Virus record (IMG/VR): IMGVR_UViG_3300021378_000022
Span: 1 to 62,030 of that record
Direction: 5' to 3' (one strand)
Origin: a virus
DNA: 62,030 bases
The notes under the pieces were generated by a model, which searched no databases, was not told the DNA's origin, and saw nothing but the letters and a program-made list of their open reading frames with translations. A program made the position numbers and the translations under genes. Shown piece after piece: positions 23,295-29,665 of the stretch. How positions within the stretch are numbered: the first letter of the stretch is position 1; every line of letters starts with the position of its first letter.

Positions 23295-24252
23295 TTTCTT
23301 CTCCTTTTAATGAGTGTAAATCATTTACACCATCACTATTGTGTGGGTGTCTATGACCTTCCTCGATTTTCCAAAAACCCCTATCATGTCCTTGGTAGAT
23401 TAATTCCAGTACGGCAGCCTCGATAGCTGTTCGTACCGCATATGTCACTGACTCATTATTACCCACTCCGTCCTCGAACTCTAGCAATTGTGTTCCTTCT
23501 TCAATGAATCGGAATACATCGCCGCCTGAACCATAAGAAAGGATAGTCTTTCTTGTTTGGACATTCAATAATACTTCACCTGTTAGAACTGAAACAGCTC
23601 TCATACTAACCGTGACAGCATCTTGACGATACTGTCTACTAACTCCAATTCCTAGTGTCCTTGCGCCTCGACCACCAGTTAATAAATTGGAATCATAACC
23701 TATTATACCACCTTCTATTATCATACCTGCGAACAGTAAGGGTTGTAAATTCTGAAACTTTTCTTCACCGTTTTGTTTAGCAAAGTCTTGTCTAGCAGAA
23801 CGAATAATTTGTCTCTCTCTTACCAAGTTGTCTATGCCATTTCTTTCAACAACTCTGAACCATGTTCCTTTACCTGCTGTTTTAAGTGCATCAATAACCA
23901 TTTCGGTTGCACCTTGTGTCACAGCAGTAGAGAATGATGCAAGATTATCTTCTGATTTTCTCTGTCCTGTTTTGTCTATAAAGTTATAGACTGCAACAGT
24001 AGGTCTATCTTTTGCCCTAGGCAAATTAAGTAGTTCTAAATGTGAAGGAAGATTAACTACAGTAGCATTTTCTACACATATGTAATTTCTAGACCAAGCC
24101 TTTGCAACACCTGTGACAACATCTCTACCGAAACCTTCATCAAATCTTCCTGTCTCATAAGCACAATCTGCTGGGTTGTCTGACCACTTTGGAACAGATG
24201 CACATCCAGATAGTAAAATTACGCCGGTGAGTAAATATTTAACCAGTTCCAT
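23287..24252 (-). CDS. csgG: Curli secretion channel lipoprotein CsgG
   Basis: The 321-residue protein has a lipoprotein signal with lipobox LLSGC (MELVKYLLTGVILLSGCAS). Conserved CsgG blocks follow in order: RPTVAVYNFIDKTGQR, FSTAVTQGATEMVIDAL, WFRVVERNGIDNLVRERQII, IIEGGIIGYDSN, GGRGARTLGIGVSRQY, VSVLTGEVLLNVQTRKTILS, and a terminal YQGHDRGFW. CsgG forms the nonameric outer-membrane pore that exports curlins unfolded. Start ATG at 24,252 gives a standard lipoprotein leader; a TTG five codons upstream is possible. It follows csgF with a 14-base overlap. Confidence 0.96.
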   Translation of the reverse strand: MELVKYLLTGVILLSGCASVPKWSDNPADCAYETGRFDEGFGRDVVTGVAKAWSRNYICVENATVVNLPSHLELLNLPRAKDRPTVAVYNFIDKTGQRKSEDNLASFSTAVTQGATEMVIDALKTAGKGTWFRVVERNGIDNLVRERQIIRSARQDFAKQNGEEKFQNLQPLLFAGMIIEGGIIGYDSNLLTGGRGARTLGIGVSRQYRQDAVTVSMRAVSVLTGEVLLNVQTRKTILSYGSGGDVFRFIEEGTQLLEFEDGVGNNESVTYAVRTAIEAAVLELIYQGHDRGFWKIEEGHRHPHNSDGVNDLHSLKGEENE

Positions 24253-24727
24253 CTGAGTCTTGTCCAAAGTTTCCTGTTCCGATTGGTATTTCTAAAATTG
24301 TTTCTGTTCCATCGGAATCAACAATTGTCATTCGTATAAATTCTGAACCATCTTCGTTAGTTATCACTTCATATGTGACAACATTACCCTCTAAACTGAA
24401 TGAACCAAATCTAACTGAACCGTCATTCGAAAACATAGACTCAACCAACTGTTTTGCCATTTGAGCATAAATTCGTGATTCTAAATTACGAATAAATTTG
24501 GCCATGGTTGTATTGTCTTCTGCCCTTTCAGCTGCCTTTCTAGCAGATTCAAGTGCATCTTCTATTTCTTTTTTTCTTGTAAACTCTTGGTTCTCAACGG
24601 TTAGGTAATGTGATGCTGTACCTATTCCACTGAAACTAGGGTTTTTAAATTTATGTTTTATATCAGCCTGTACGCTTTCGCTAATACAGAATACTGAAAC
24701 TAAGAATATGATTTGTAATAATTTCAT
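24239..24727 (-). CDS. csgF: Curli assembly factor CsgF
   Basis: The 162-residue protein has a signal peptide (MKLLQIIFLVSVFCISESVQ) and then HKFKNPSFSGIGTASHYL, which matches the mature CsgF N terminus (FxFRNPxFGG) that plugs into the CsgG channel. A helical middle (about 50-95) and a beta-rich C terminus (YEVITNEDGSEFIRMTIVD, TETILEIPIG) match the CsgF layout. It should sit at the cell surface and help nucleate curlin fibres. It directly precedes csgG, as in bacterial csgDEFG; csgE is not seen. Confidence 0.88.
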   Translation of the reverse strand: MKLLQIIFLVSVFCISESVQADIKHKFKNPSFSGIGTASHYLTVENQEFTRKKEIEDALESARKAAERAEDNTTMAKFIRNLESRIYAQMAKQLVESMFSNDGSVRFGSFSLEGNVVTYEVITNEDGSEFIRMTIVDSDGTETILEIPIGTGNFGQDSDGTG

Positions 24728-24981
24728 TTCTTTTTCACCTCTTCCTTTTTGGCATTCTCTTTCATTTCTAAAACTACATCTACTTTTTGTTGTAGTCGTA
24801 TTAAATCTTGGTCTAACATTCTTGTTTGGTCTATTACTTTAATTAATTGAAAGTGCATTTTTTCAATTTCGGGTTCTAGTTTTTCACCTACAAACCACCA
24901 AATGTAATATATGAAATAACCGAGTCCTACTGCCATCACAATGGGAAATCCGAAATCGGAAATTAATTGTGCAATGTCCAT
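24724..24981 (-). CDS. Small membrane/coiled-coil protein (85 aa), first of a pair
   Basis: A single N-terminal membrane helix (FGFPIVMAVGLGYFIYYIWW, about 10-29) is followed by a helical coiled-coil tail (HFQLIKVIDQTRMLDQDLIR) ending in a Lys-rich KKEEVKKK. The neighbour at 24,981-25,277 has the same plan (GAPIAGSVVMGFFIFIVIKQ, then charged helix), so the two may be distant paralogues. It overlaps csgF by four bases. Holin-like or scaffold roles are both possible. Confidence 0.7.
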   Translation of the reverse strand: MDIAQLISDFGFPIVMAVGLGYFIYYIWWFVGEKLEPEIEKMHFQLIKVIDQTRMLDQDLIRLQQKVDVVLEMKENAKKEEVKKK

Positions 24982-25277
24982 CAGTCTCTCCTGACATCGA
25001 GCTTATCATCTTCTATGAAGTTTTCAGCTCTTGCAATTCTCTCTATGTCTGGTCTCAACTCCAAAGCACTTGATACAAGTAAATCTATCTTAATCATCTC
25101 GTTAGACATTGTTCTTGCTCGATTTTCTAAAGATTTACAGAACATTGTAAGTGTGGAAATAGAATCAACTACACCCTCAAGTATCTGTTTAATAACTATG
25201 AATATAAAGAACCCCATTACTACTGAACCAGCAATCGGAGCACCCACTTCACCTATTAGATTAAAAATCTCTTCCAT
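24981..25277 (-). CDS. Small membrane/coiled-coil protein (98 aa), second of a pair
   Basis: This is the first gene of the curli operon, starting MEEIFNLIGEVGAPIAGSVV. It has an N-terminal membrane helix (about 13-32), then amphipathic helices (IEGxxDSISTLTMF; MIKIDLLVSSALELRPDIER). It is served by the perfect late promoter at 25,283-25,290. Its stop overlaps the next start by one base. The shared G-x-P-I-membrane helix pattern links it to the 85-residue protein. Function unknown. Confidence 0.7.
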   Translation of the reverse strand: MEEIFNLIGEVGAPIAGSVVMGFFIFIVIKQILEGVVDSISTLTMFCKSLENRARTMSNEMIKIDLLVSSALELRPDIERIARAENFIEDDKLDVRRD

Positions 25278-25282
25278 ACTGT

Positions 25283-25290
25283 TATTTATA
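25283..25290 (-). promoter_or_regulatory. Late promoter for curli/cyclase operon, TATAAATA
   Basis: A perfect T4 late octamer on the minus strand, six bases upstream of the first gene. No other strong promoter is visible down to 17,909, so the whole operon is probably late. Confidence 0.75.
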
Positions 25291-25312
25291 CAAATAGACT
25301 TTCATGTGGGCT

Positions 25313-25340
25313 AAAAAAAAGGGACTCAATGAGTCCCTTT
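25313..25340 (-). terminator. Rho-independent terminator
   Basis: On the minus strand GGGACTC-ATT-GAGTCCC (25321-25337), extended by flanking A/T pairs, is followed by eight T residues. It ends the transcript of the 97-residue gene and isolates the curli operon from upstream early transcription. Confidence 0.93.
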
Positions 25341-25357
25341 CGTGTCCTGGTAAGGAC

Positions 25358-25651
25358 TTACTTTAATTGCGAGTGTATCTCGTTAATTACAGCTGCCTTA
25401 GAACCACTTCTTTTAACTTTCAGTGATTTTTTATCAGCAAGTTCTAATAGTTGAACTTTAGTTAATGTCTTAAGTTCAGCCTTAGATGTAATTCCGTTGT
25501 TGTTTTTATCGACAACAGGCGCCTTCTTTACTGCTTTTGGTTTTGAAACCGGTGCAGGAGTCGGCGTTGATGTTGTTGATGTTTCACTATCTCTATTGAG
25601 GTAAGCGTAAACTACAACAAATAACACTACAATTGCAATTGCGTATTCCAT
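25358..25651 (-). CDS. Membrane-anchored SAP/Rho-N-like domain protein (97 aa)
   Basis: An N-terminal membrane helix (YAIAIVVLFVVVYAYL) is followed by a Thr/Pro/Lys-rich linker (TSTPTPAPVSKPKAVKKAP) and a C-terminal helical domain LTKVQLLELADKKSLKVK (about 64-81) plus SGSKAAVINEIHSQL. This matches the LxxLKxxelkxxAkxlgl plan of SAP or Rho N-terminal helix-extension-helix folds, which bind nucleic acid. It could tether DNA or RNA to the membrane; this is inference. It is framed by a promoter (25,681-25,709) and a strong terminator. Confidence 0.75.
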   Translation of the reverse strand: MEYAIAIVVLFVVVYAYLNRDSETSTTSTPTPAPVSKPKAVKKAPVVDKNNNGITSKAELKTLTKVQLLELADKKSLKVKRSGSKAAVINEIHSQLK

Positions 25652-25680
25652 AATATACTCCTATCAAATTATGAGACTCC

Positions 25681-25709
25681 AGTATATCGAAGTTTCGTGT
25701 ATTTGTCTA
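25681..25709 (-). promoter_or_regulatory. Sigma70-type promoter for 97-residue gene
   Basis: TAGACA (25704-25709), 17-base spacer, TATACT (25681-25686) on the minus strand, preceded by AACCCCC. It lies after the stop of the 57-residue gene. Confidence 0.75.
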
Positions 25710-25728
25710 GGGGGTTTTATAGAACTTT

Positions 25729-25902
25729 TTAGTCCTTTGCTTTTCCAACATTTAATGCGACCCAATCAAGTACTTTGTAAGCTTTCTTGACTATGCCATC
25801 ATCAACTGGTGTAGGTGTAAGAGCTGCAACTAAAGATGCACCCATTACTAACCAAGGTAACACTTGTACCCAAGCAATTATCCATTGAAGAAATTCCAAC
25901 AT
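25729..25902 (-). CDS. Small membrane protein (57 aa)
   Basis: ATG 25900-25902 to TAA 25729-25731 encodes 57 residues. MLEFLQWIIAWVQVLPWLVM and the following GASLVAALTPTP form a long hydrophobic segment; the tail (VKKAYKVLDWVALNVGKAKD) is amphipathic and basic. AGGAG lies six bases before the start. Size and layout fit a holin candidate, but no family is recognised. It follows regA. Confidence 0.7.
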   Translation of the reverse strand: MLEFLQWIIAWVQVLPWLVMGASLVAALTPTPVDDGIVKKAYKVLDWVALNVGKAKD

Positions 25903-25941
25903 ATAATACTCCTGTTATTAATTGATTTATAACAAAGGTAT

Positions 25942-26352
25942 TTATGATATGTTAGTGCCTATTGAGTACTTTTGTGTGAGTTTCCACTGTTGTTTCTCTT
26001 TGTAAGGTATAACCTTAATCTGAGAAAGTGGTGCTCTAGGTTCTTCAATTCTCTTTGGGTCAAGTACCTTGACAAGACTCCATTGTCTCAATAAATCGAT
26101 TATGGTGTTGCGCCTTGCAACATCTGATTCGTCAAAGTTTGATTGTTTACCATCGAGTTTGAATAACTCTTTGAAGTGGACAATGTAATACTTGCCCCTT
26201 TTGTGTAGTATGTGACATGACTGAAATAGTTCCTTTTCTTTTCTTGACGCTACGCCAATTCTAGATAAGGTTTCTCTTATCTTTAAGAAGTCGTCCTTTT
26301 CAGGAAATGTTATTTCTACTAAATCTTTTACTGATTCTAAATTTTCATCCAT
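25942..26352 (-). CDS. regA: Translational repressor RegA
   Basis: The 136 residues align with T4 RegA: VEITFPEKDDFLKIRETLSR, GVASRKEKELFQSCHILHKR (T4 GIANNKDKVLYQSCHILQKK), KYYIVHFKELFKLDGKQ, and the closing WKLTQKYSIG. RegA binds initiation regions of early phage mRNAs and blocks translation. ATG at 26,352 has GGAAAG upstream and overlaps the gp62 stop. The order gp45-gp44-gp62-regA is that of T4, with small genes inserted. Confidence 0.95.
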   Translation of the reverse strand: MDENLESVKDLVEITFPEKDDFLKIRETLSRIGVASRKEKELFQSCHILHKRGKYYIVHFKELFKLDGKQSNFDESDVARRNTIIDLLRQWSLVKVLDPKRIEEPRAPLSQIKVIPYKEKQQWKLTQKYSIGTNIS

Positions 26353-26737
26353 TATTCTTTCCACCAATTTTCATACTGTCTTTCAAGTCACGATACTGTT
26401 TATCATTTAATAGCTCTAGATATTCTTTGGCTCTTTGTGAGGATACACCAAAGGCGTTCTTCACTGTATCTAATTTCTTACTTTCGTAAGGTTTATGCCA
26501 TTTCGAAAATCTCTGCCTTTTTCTAAGAGTATTTATGAAAAACAAGTATTGAAGACGACCCTCAGTCGAATGTCTGGTGTTCATCTCGTTTACTAGAAAG
26601 ACTGCATCTTGGTGGTAAGATAATGCCTTATTGATTAGGAAAGGTTGATATGCTTTCTCTTCGATATCATCAACCATGATATCTTTTTTGTCGTAAGAGA
26701 CCGACTTAACGAAGTCGAATGGATTTCGTTTTGCCAC
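26345..26737 (-). CDS. 62: Clamp-loader small subunit gp62
   Basis: The 130-residue protein is shorter than T4 gp62 (187). It shows features of the marine T4-like version: NPFDFVKSVSYDKKDIM, YQPFLINKALSYHQDAVFLV, EMNTRHSTEGRLQYLFFINT and RQRFSKWHKP. Its place between gp44 and regA supports the call. It joins gp44 in the ATP-driven loader that opens clamp gp45. It overlaps regA by eight bases. Confidence 0.85.
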   Translation of the reverse strand: MAKRNPFDFVKSVSYDKKDIMVDDIEEKAYQPFLINKALSYHQDAVFLVNEMNTRHSTEGRLQYLFFINTLRKRQRFSKWHKPYESKKLDTVKNAFGVSSQRAKEYLELLNDKQYRDLKDSMKIGGKNNG

Positions 26738-27001
26738 TTAAGTATTTCTTATGTAGGAATCTAGTAGTGCTTGACCAGTGAGAGCTTCACCAAAGTAAAT
26801 AATCTCACCGCTTGACTTTATTGTTCTTTGTACGACACCGTTGTTGTATTCAATGTCCATTACACTGCCGTCATTGCCCCTAGTGTCGTACCACATTGAA
26901 GTAAAGGAATGTGCATGGATGGATTTAACACCACTAGCCCATTCTTCAGCTTCTAGTAATAGTCTTTGTCGTTCTACTGTTTCATTATATTGTGTCATCA
27001 T
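26738..27001 (-). CDS. Hypothetical protein (87 aa)
   Basis: Start MMTQYNETVERQRLLLEAEE is chosen because GAGG lies six bases upstream. After an N-terminal helix the protein is beta-rich (SMWYDTRGNDGSVMDIEYNN, then GVVQRTIKSSGEIIYFG). It directly abuts gp62 and overlaps the 37-residue gene. Function unknown; conservation within the replication cluster is expected but not tested. Confidence 0.7.
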   Translation of the reverse strand: MMTQYNETVERQRLLLEAEEWASGVKSIHAHSFTSMWYDTRGNDGSVMDIEYNNGVVQRTIKSSGEIIYFGEALTGQALLDSYIRNT

Positions 27002-27098
27002 TTCTTCCCTCATGAAATAATTTATTTGCTTTTCTTTGTAGACTCCTTTCTATATGGTAATCAAACCATTTTGCTATCCATTGTCTAATCTTTCCCAT
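26985..27098 (-). CDS. Very small basic protein (37 aa)
   Basis: ATG 27096-27098 to TAA 26985-26987 encodes MGKIRQWIAKWFDYHIERSL and a basic remainder. It starts as TAATG with the preceding gene's stop and overlaps the next start by 17 bases. The amphipathic Trp/Lys-rich helix could bind membrane or nucleic acid. Candidate gene; no family. Confidence 0.5.
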   Translation of the reverse strand: MGKIRQWIAKWFDYHIERSLQRKANKLFHEGRNDDTI

Positions 27099-27514
27099 TA
27101 TGCTTCTTCGTTTGGATTCCAGATTGTTAGATTTTTACTCTTAAGTCTATTTACAACTAACTTGTATCTACTTCTCTCTTCTTGCCATTCTTTTAACCAT
27201 TTGTGTCCATCTCTCTCTGCATCAATAAAGATTGCATTGGTAAATGCCAAAGGTAATAGTATAGCACAATGTATAATAATACTTGCTACTGTATTGTAGT
27301 TAAAGAACCCTAGATAGTTTGCCGCTAAGAAACCGAAAAACACTGACCATACAGTAAACAATACTAACATAAAGTAAGTTTGTAAACTTGGGTCGGGTAT
27401 ATATTTTAAAGGATTGTATCTTACATCCATAACTCTTCGCCATCCATTCACAAGAGCGAATAAAGTTCTTCTGAATAAACTTGGTCTTTTCATCATTGGT
27501 TGAATCTTACTCAT
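27098..27514 (-). CDS. Two-pass membrane protein (138 aa)
   Basis: It starts MSKIQPMMKRPSLFRRTLFA with GGAG eight bases upstream. A conserved-looking RYNPLKYIPDPSLQTYFMLV leads into two membrane segments (about 46-68 and 80-96) and a cytosolic tail IDAERDGHKWLKEWQEERSR. Similar proteins occur in T4-like cyanophages beside the clamp-loader genes. Function unknown; membrane attachment of the replisome is one possibility. Confidence 0.75.
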   Translation of the reverse strand: MSKIQPMMKRPSLFRRTLFALVNGWRRVMDVRYNPLKYIPDPSLQTYFMLVLFTVWSVFFGFLAANYLGFFNYNTVASIIIHCAILLPLAFTNAIFIDAERDGHKWLKEWQEERSRYKLVVNRLKSKNLTIWNPNEEA

Positions 27515-27515
27515 T

Positions 27516-27611
27516 TCATTCTCCATTAAATCGTATGTATTCTTTTAAAACATGCATCCCATATGATGCCCATGTAATTACTATTAGACTCCATATAAGT
27601 ATTTCAATCAC
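27516..27611 (-). CDS. Tiny membrane protein, GTG start (31 aa)
   Basis: GTG 27609-27611 overlaps the gp44 stop (GTGA) and TGA 27516-27518 lies just before the next ATG. It encodes a short hydrophobic peptide (IEILIWSLIVITWASYG) with a basic tail. The tight coupling on both sides supports it, but the size and non-ATG start keep confidence modest. Confidence 0.45.
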   Translation of the reverse strand: MIEILIWSLIVITWASYGMHVLKEYIRFNGE

Positions 27612-28552
27612 TTGAACTTACACTCTGACATAATCTCGGTGAGACATGCAGTGAAGTTAATTTCTGAATCCATTGCAAATGCAGCCTTGTATTGATAATC
27701 AGCAATGAACAAAACAGCTGCAGGTATAGAACTTGGTTCTAATCTTTGTTCAAGTGCATCAAAAACTTTACGATATAAACCATTGAAATCATTATCAGAA
27801 TTCTGAGCAACCCATTTTCTCATGGCAGTCCAGTTTTTACCTGCAATCATATCAATCAAAGGTGTAAGTTTTTCTTCTGATAATGTCGCTAGTAGACCAC
27901 TATCGATTACACCACTTGCACCATATCGTTGTACTTCATTGATGCATCGTCTGAAATCTGGAAAGAACTTTAGTATAAGTTCTACTAATACCTTTTCGTC
28001 ATACTTGATACCCTCATTGTCACATATAGATTTCAATCTATCAAGACCACCCATTGCGAGTTTTTGTTTTTCACTCTTAGGTATAGAGAAATCAATTACA
28101 GTACATCTACTATGTAGAGGTGCAATGATTCTATTCTTGTAATTACATGTAAAGATAAATCTACAATTACTTGAGAACTCTTCTATGAAGTTTCTCAATG
28201 CCGGTTGAACTGAATCAGCAGATATATAATCTGCCTCATCAAGAATGACAACTTTAGGACCACCGGCAAGAGATACAGTAGATGCAAAGTTTTTGATTTT
28301 AGTTCGCAAAGTGTCGATAAGGCGGCCTTCGTCACTGCCATTGATAACAATGAAATCAGCGCCTAACTCATTACAGAGTGCCTTAGCGACGGTTGTTTTG
28401 CCTGTTCCCTGTGAACCACAGAGCATCAGATTTGGTATTTCGTTATTAGAAACAAATTCTTTGAATGTTTTCTTAACGCCTTTTGGTAGTATAGTATCGT
28501 CAATGATAGTAGGACGATACTTTTCTACATATAAAAATTCATTTGTATTCAT
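27608..28552 (-). CDS. 44: Clamp-loader ATPase subunit gp44
   Basis: The 314-residue AAA+ protein begins MNTNEFLYVEKYRPTIIDD, like T4 gp44 (EQKYRPSTIDE). Walker A is CGSQGTGKTTVAKAL, Walker B VVILDEADYI, the arginine finger SRC is in LHSRCTVIDF, and FPDFRRCINEVQRY matches T4 FPDFRKTIGELDSY. It loads clamp gp45 with gp62. A TTG five codons upstream has GGAGG close to it and may be the true start; the ATG lacks a close ribosome site. Confidence 0.96.
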   Translation of the reverse strand: MNTNEFLYVEKYRPTIIDDTILPKGVKKTFKEFVSNNEIPNLMLCGSQGTGKTTVAKALCNELGADFIVINGSDEGRLIDTLRTKIKNFASTVSLAGGPKVVILDEADYISADSVQPALRNFIEEFSSNCRFIFTCNYKNRIIAPLHSRCTVIDFSIPKSEKQKLAMGGLDRLKSICDNEGIKYDEKVLVELILKFFPDFRRCINEVQRYGASGVIDSGLLATLSEEKLTPLIDMIAGKNWTAMRKWVAQNSDNDFNGLYRKVFDALEQRLEPSSIPAAVLFIADYQYKAAFAMDSEINFTACLTEIMSECKFK

Positions 28553-28554
28553 AA

Positions 28555-28656
28555 TTAAAGAGAACAAACCCCTCCGAGTGTTCGTGTATTAGACCATTGA
28601 TGATGAGATTCTAATACTCCCATGAAAGTAGCGGAGACTGGCGCTGTTTCACACAT
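28555..28656 (-). CDS. Possible leader peptide between gp45 and gp44 (33 aa)
   Basis: ATG 28654-28656 to TAA 28555-28557 gives 33 residues (MCETAPVSATFMGVLESHHQ then WSNTRTLGGVCSL). It fills the 114-base gap between gp45 and the gp44 ATG, starting 11 bases after the gp45 stop and ending two bases before the gp44 ATG. No ribosome site precedes it and the composition is not typical of neighbours, so it could be chance or a coupling leader. Confidence 0.3.
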   Translation of the reverse strand: MCETAPVSATFMGVLESHHQWSNTRTLGGVCSL

Positions 28657-28666
28657 AATATATATG

Positions 28667-29332
28667 TTAAGCGCTGTAAGAACTATCTGGTTCTAAAGCA
28701 ATAAAGTACTCTAAATCTACATCTTTATTCTTAAAGTGTGAGATGCCTTTAGAAGATACTGCAACTGTATAGTTGCCATCTAAAACTTTCAAGTTCTCAA
28801 TCTTGAAGTTCATTGTGAATGTTGCACCATTGCCTTCGCCTACAGTTCTACTGAATGTATTTGAAGTTGTGTTCTTTTTATCAGTCACTTGCATCTCGAT
28901 TTTAGTACCATCGGATGTAAGAACTAAATCATTTACACCCAATACTGAAGCTGCCTTTTGCAATTCAGTTAGAAGTGTAGAAGTTAAGTCAATACTAATC
29001 TCTGCATCTGGCATGGTAATCATCTTCTCTGGTGAAGTGACCATACCCTCTGAGGCATAGAAATATGTTAGAGATGTATCAGCATCTGCAATCGCCAACG
29101 AAGCTTCGTTGAAGTTGAAGTCTGGATTCTCCATTAGACTTGTCGCACCTAGAAATTCTACTAGATTGTAGATACTAAATGACTTGTCGAATGTTTCTGG
29201 TATCGTTGCGACTGCCAGAATATTCTTCATGTTAGATATCGTCTTAAGTTGATTACCTGAATCAACTTTGATACCTGAATTAATAGTAGCGAAGTTTTTT
29301 AATATCGCCTTTGTTTCACTTGAAATTTTCAT
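28667..29332 (-). CDS. 45: Sliding clamp gp45
   Basis: The 221-residue protein matches T4 gp45: KISSETKAILKNFATINSGI (T4 KLSKDTTALLKNFATINSGI), SIYNLVEFLGATSL, and the end YFIALEPDSSYSA (T4 YVVALEADSTHDF). The trimeric clamp tethers gp43 to DNA. In T4 it also links gp55-bound RNA polymerase to replication for late transcription, and gp55 is present here. It overlaps the DUF3310 gene by four bases. Confidence 0.96.
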   Translation of the reverse strand: MKISSETKAILKNFATINSGIKVDSGNQLKTISNMKNILAVATIPETFDKSFSIYNLVEFLGATSLMENPDFNFNEASLAIADADTSLTYFYASEGMVTSPEKMITMPDAEISIDLTSTLLTELQKAASVLGVNDLVLTSDGTKIEMQVTDKKNTTSNTFSRTVGEGNGATFTMNFKIENLKVLDGNYTVAVSSKGISHFKNKDVDLEYFIALEPDSSYSA

Positions 29333-29664
29333 TTCTTGTCTCCTTTATAGCCTGATTCTTCAAGCATTAATTTATCGTGATTGTTCAATGCAAGGAATCC
29401 ATAATGAATTACCTTTAAAAGGTCGGCACGATTTTTCCCACCTTTTTTGCCGTATCGTTGGGCATACTTTAAAATATTCCCAATACAGAAACCTTCACCG
29501 TGTCCTGCATCCATAATGAATTCAGTTGCCTGATATTTGTTCAGACTGTAGTGTTGGTCATATGTTGAGTCTACATAAGAAGAGAACTCCTTTAGAAGTT
29601 CTCCCTCATTGTATTTGTAGTCAATACCACTTTTGTTGTTAGTTGACTTAGTAAATAAACCCAT
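29329..29664 (-). CDS. DUF3310 protein (phage nucleotide-kinase-like family)
   Basis: The 111-residue protein contains the DUF3310 core YQATEFIMDAGHGEGFCIGN followed by KYAQRYGKKGGKNRADLLK and VIHYGFLAL. DUF3310 proteins are common in phages and sometimes labelled nucleotide kinase, but activity is unproven; no Walker A is visible here. Start MGLFTKSTNNK lies one base past the preceding stop; MINMGLF three codons earlier is also possible. It is coupled to gp45. Confidence 0.75.
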   Translation of the reverse strand: MGLFTKSTNNKSGIDYKYNEGELLKEFSSYVDSTYDQHYSLNKYQATEFIMDAGHGEGFCIGNILKYAQRYGKKGGKNRADLLKVIHYGFLALNNHDKLMLEESGYKGDKK

Positions 29665-29665
29665 A

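Noticed and set aside
29583-29610. Hairpin GAGAACT-CCTTTAG-AAGTTCTC
   Set aside because: It lies inside the DUF3310 coding sequence and has no T-run, so it is not called a terminator.
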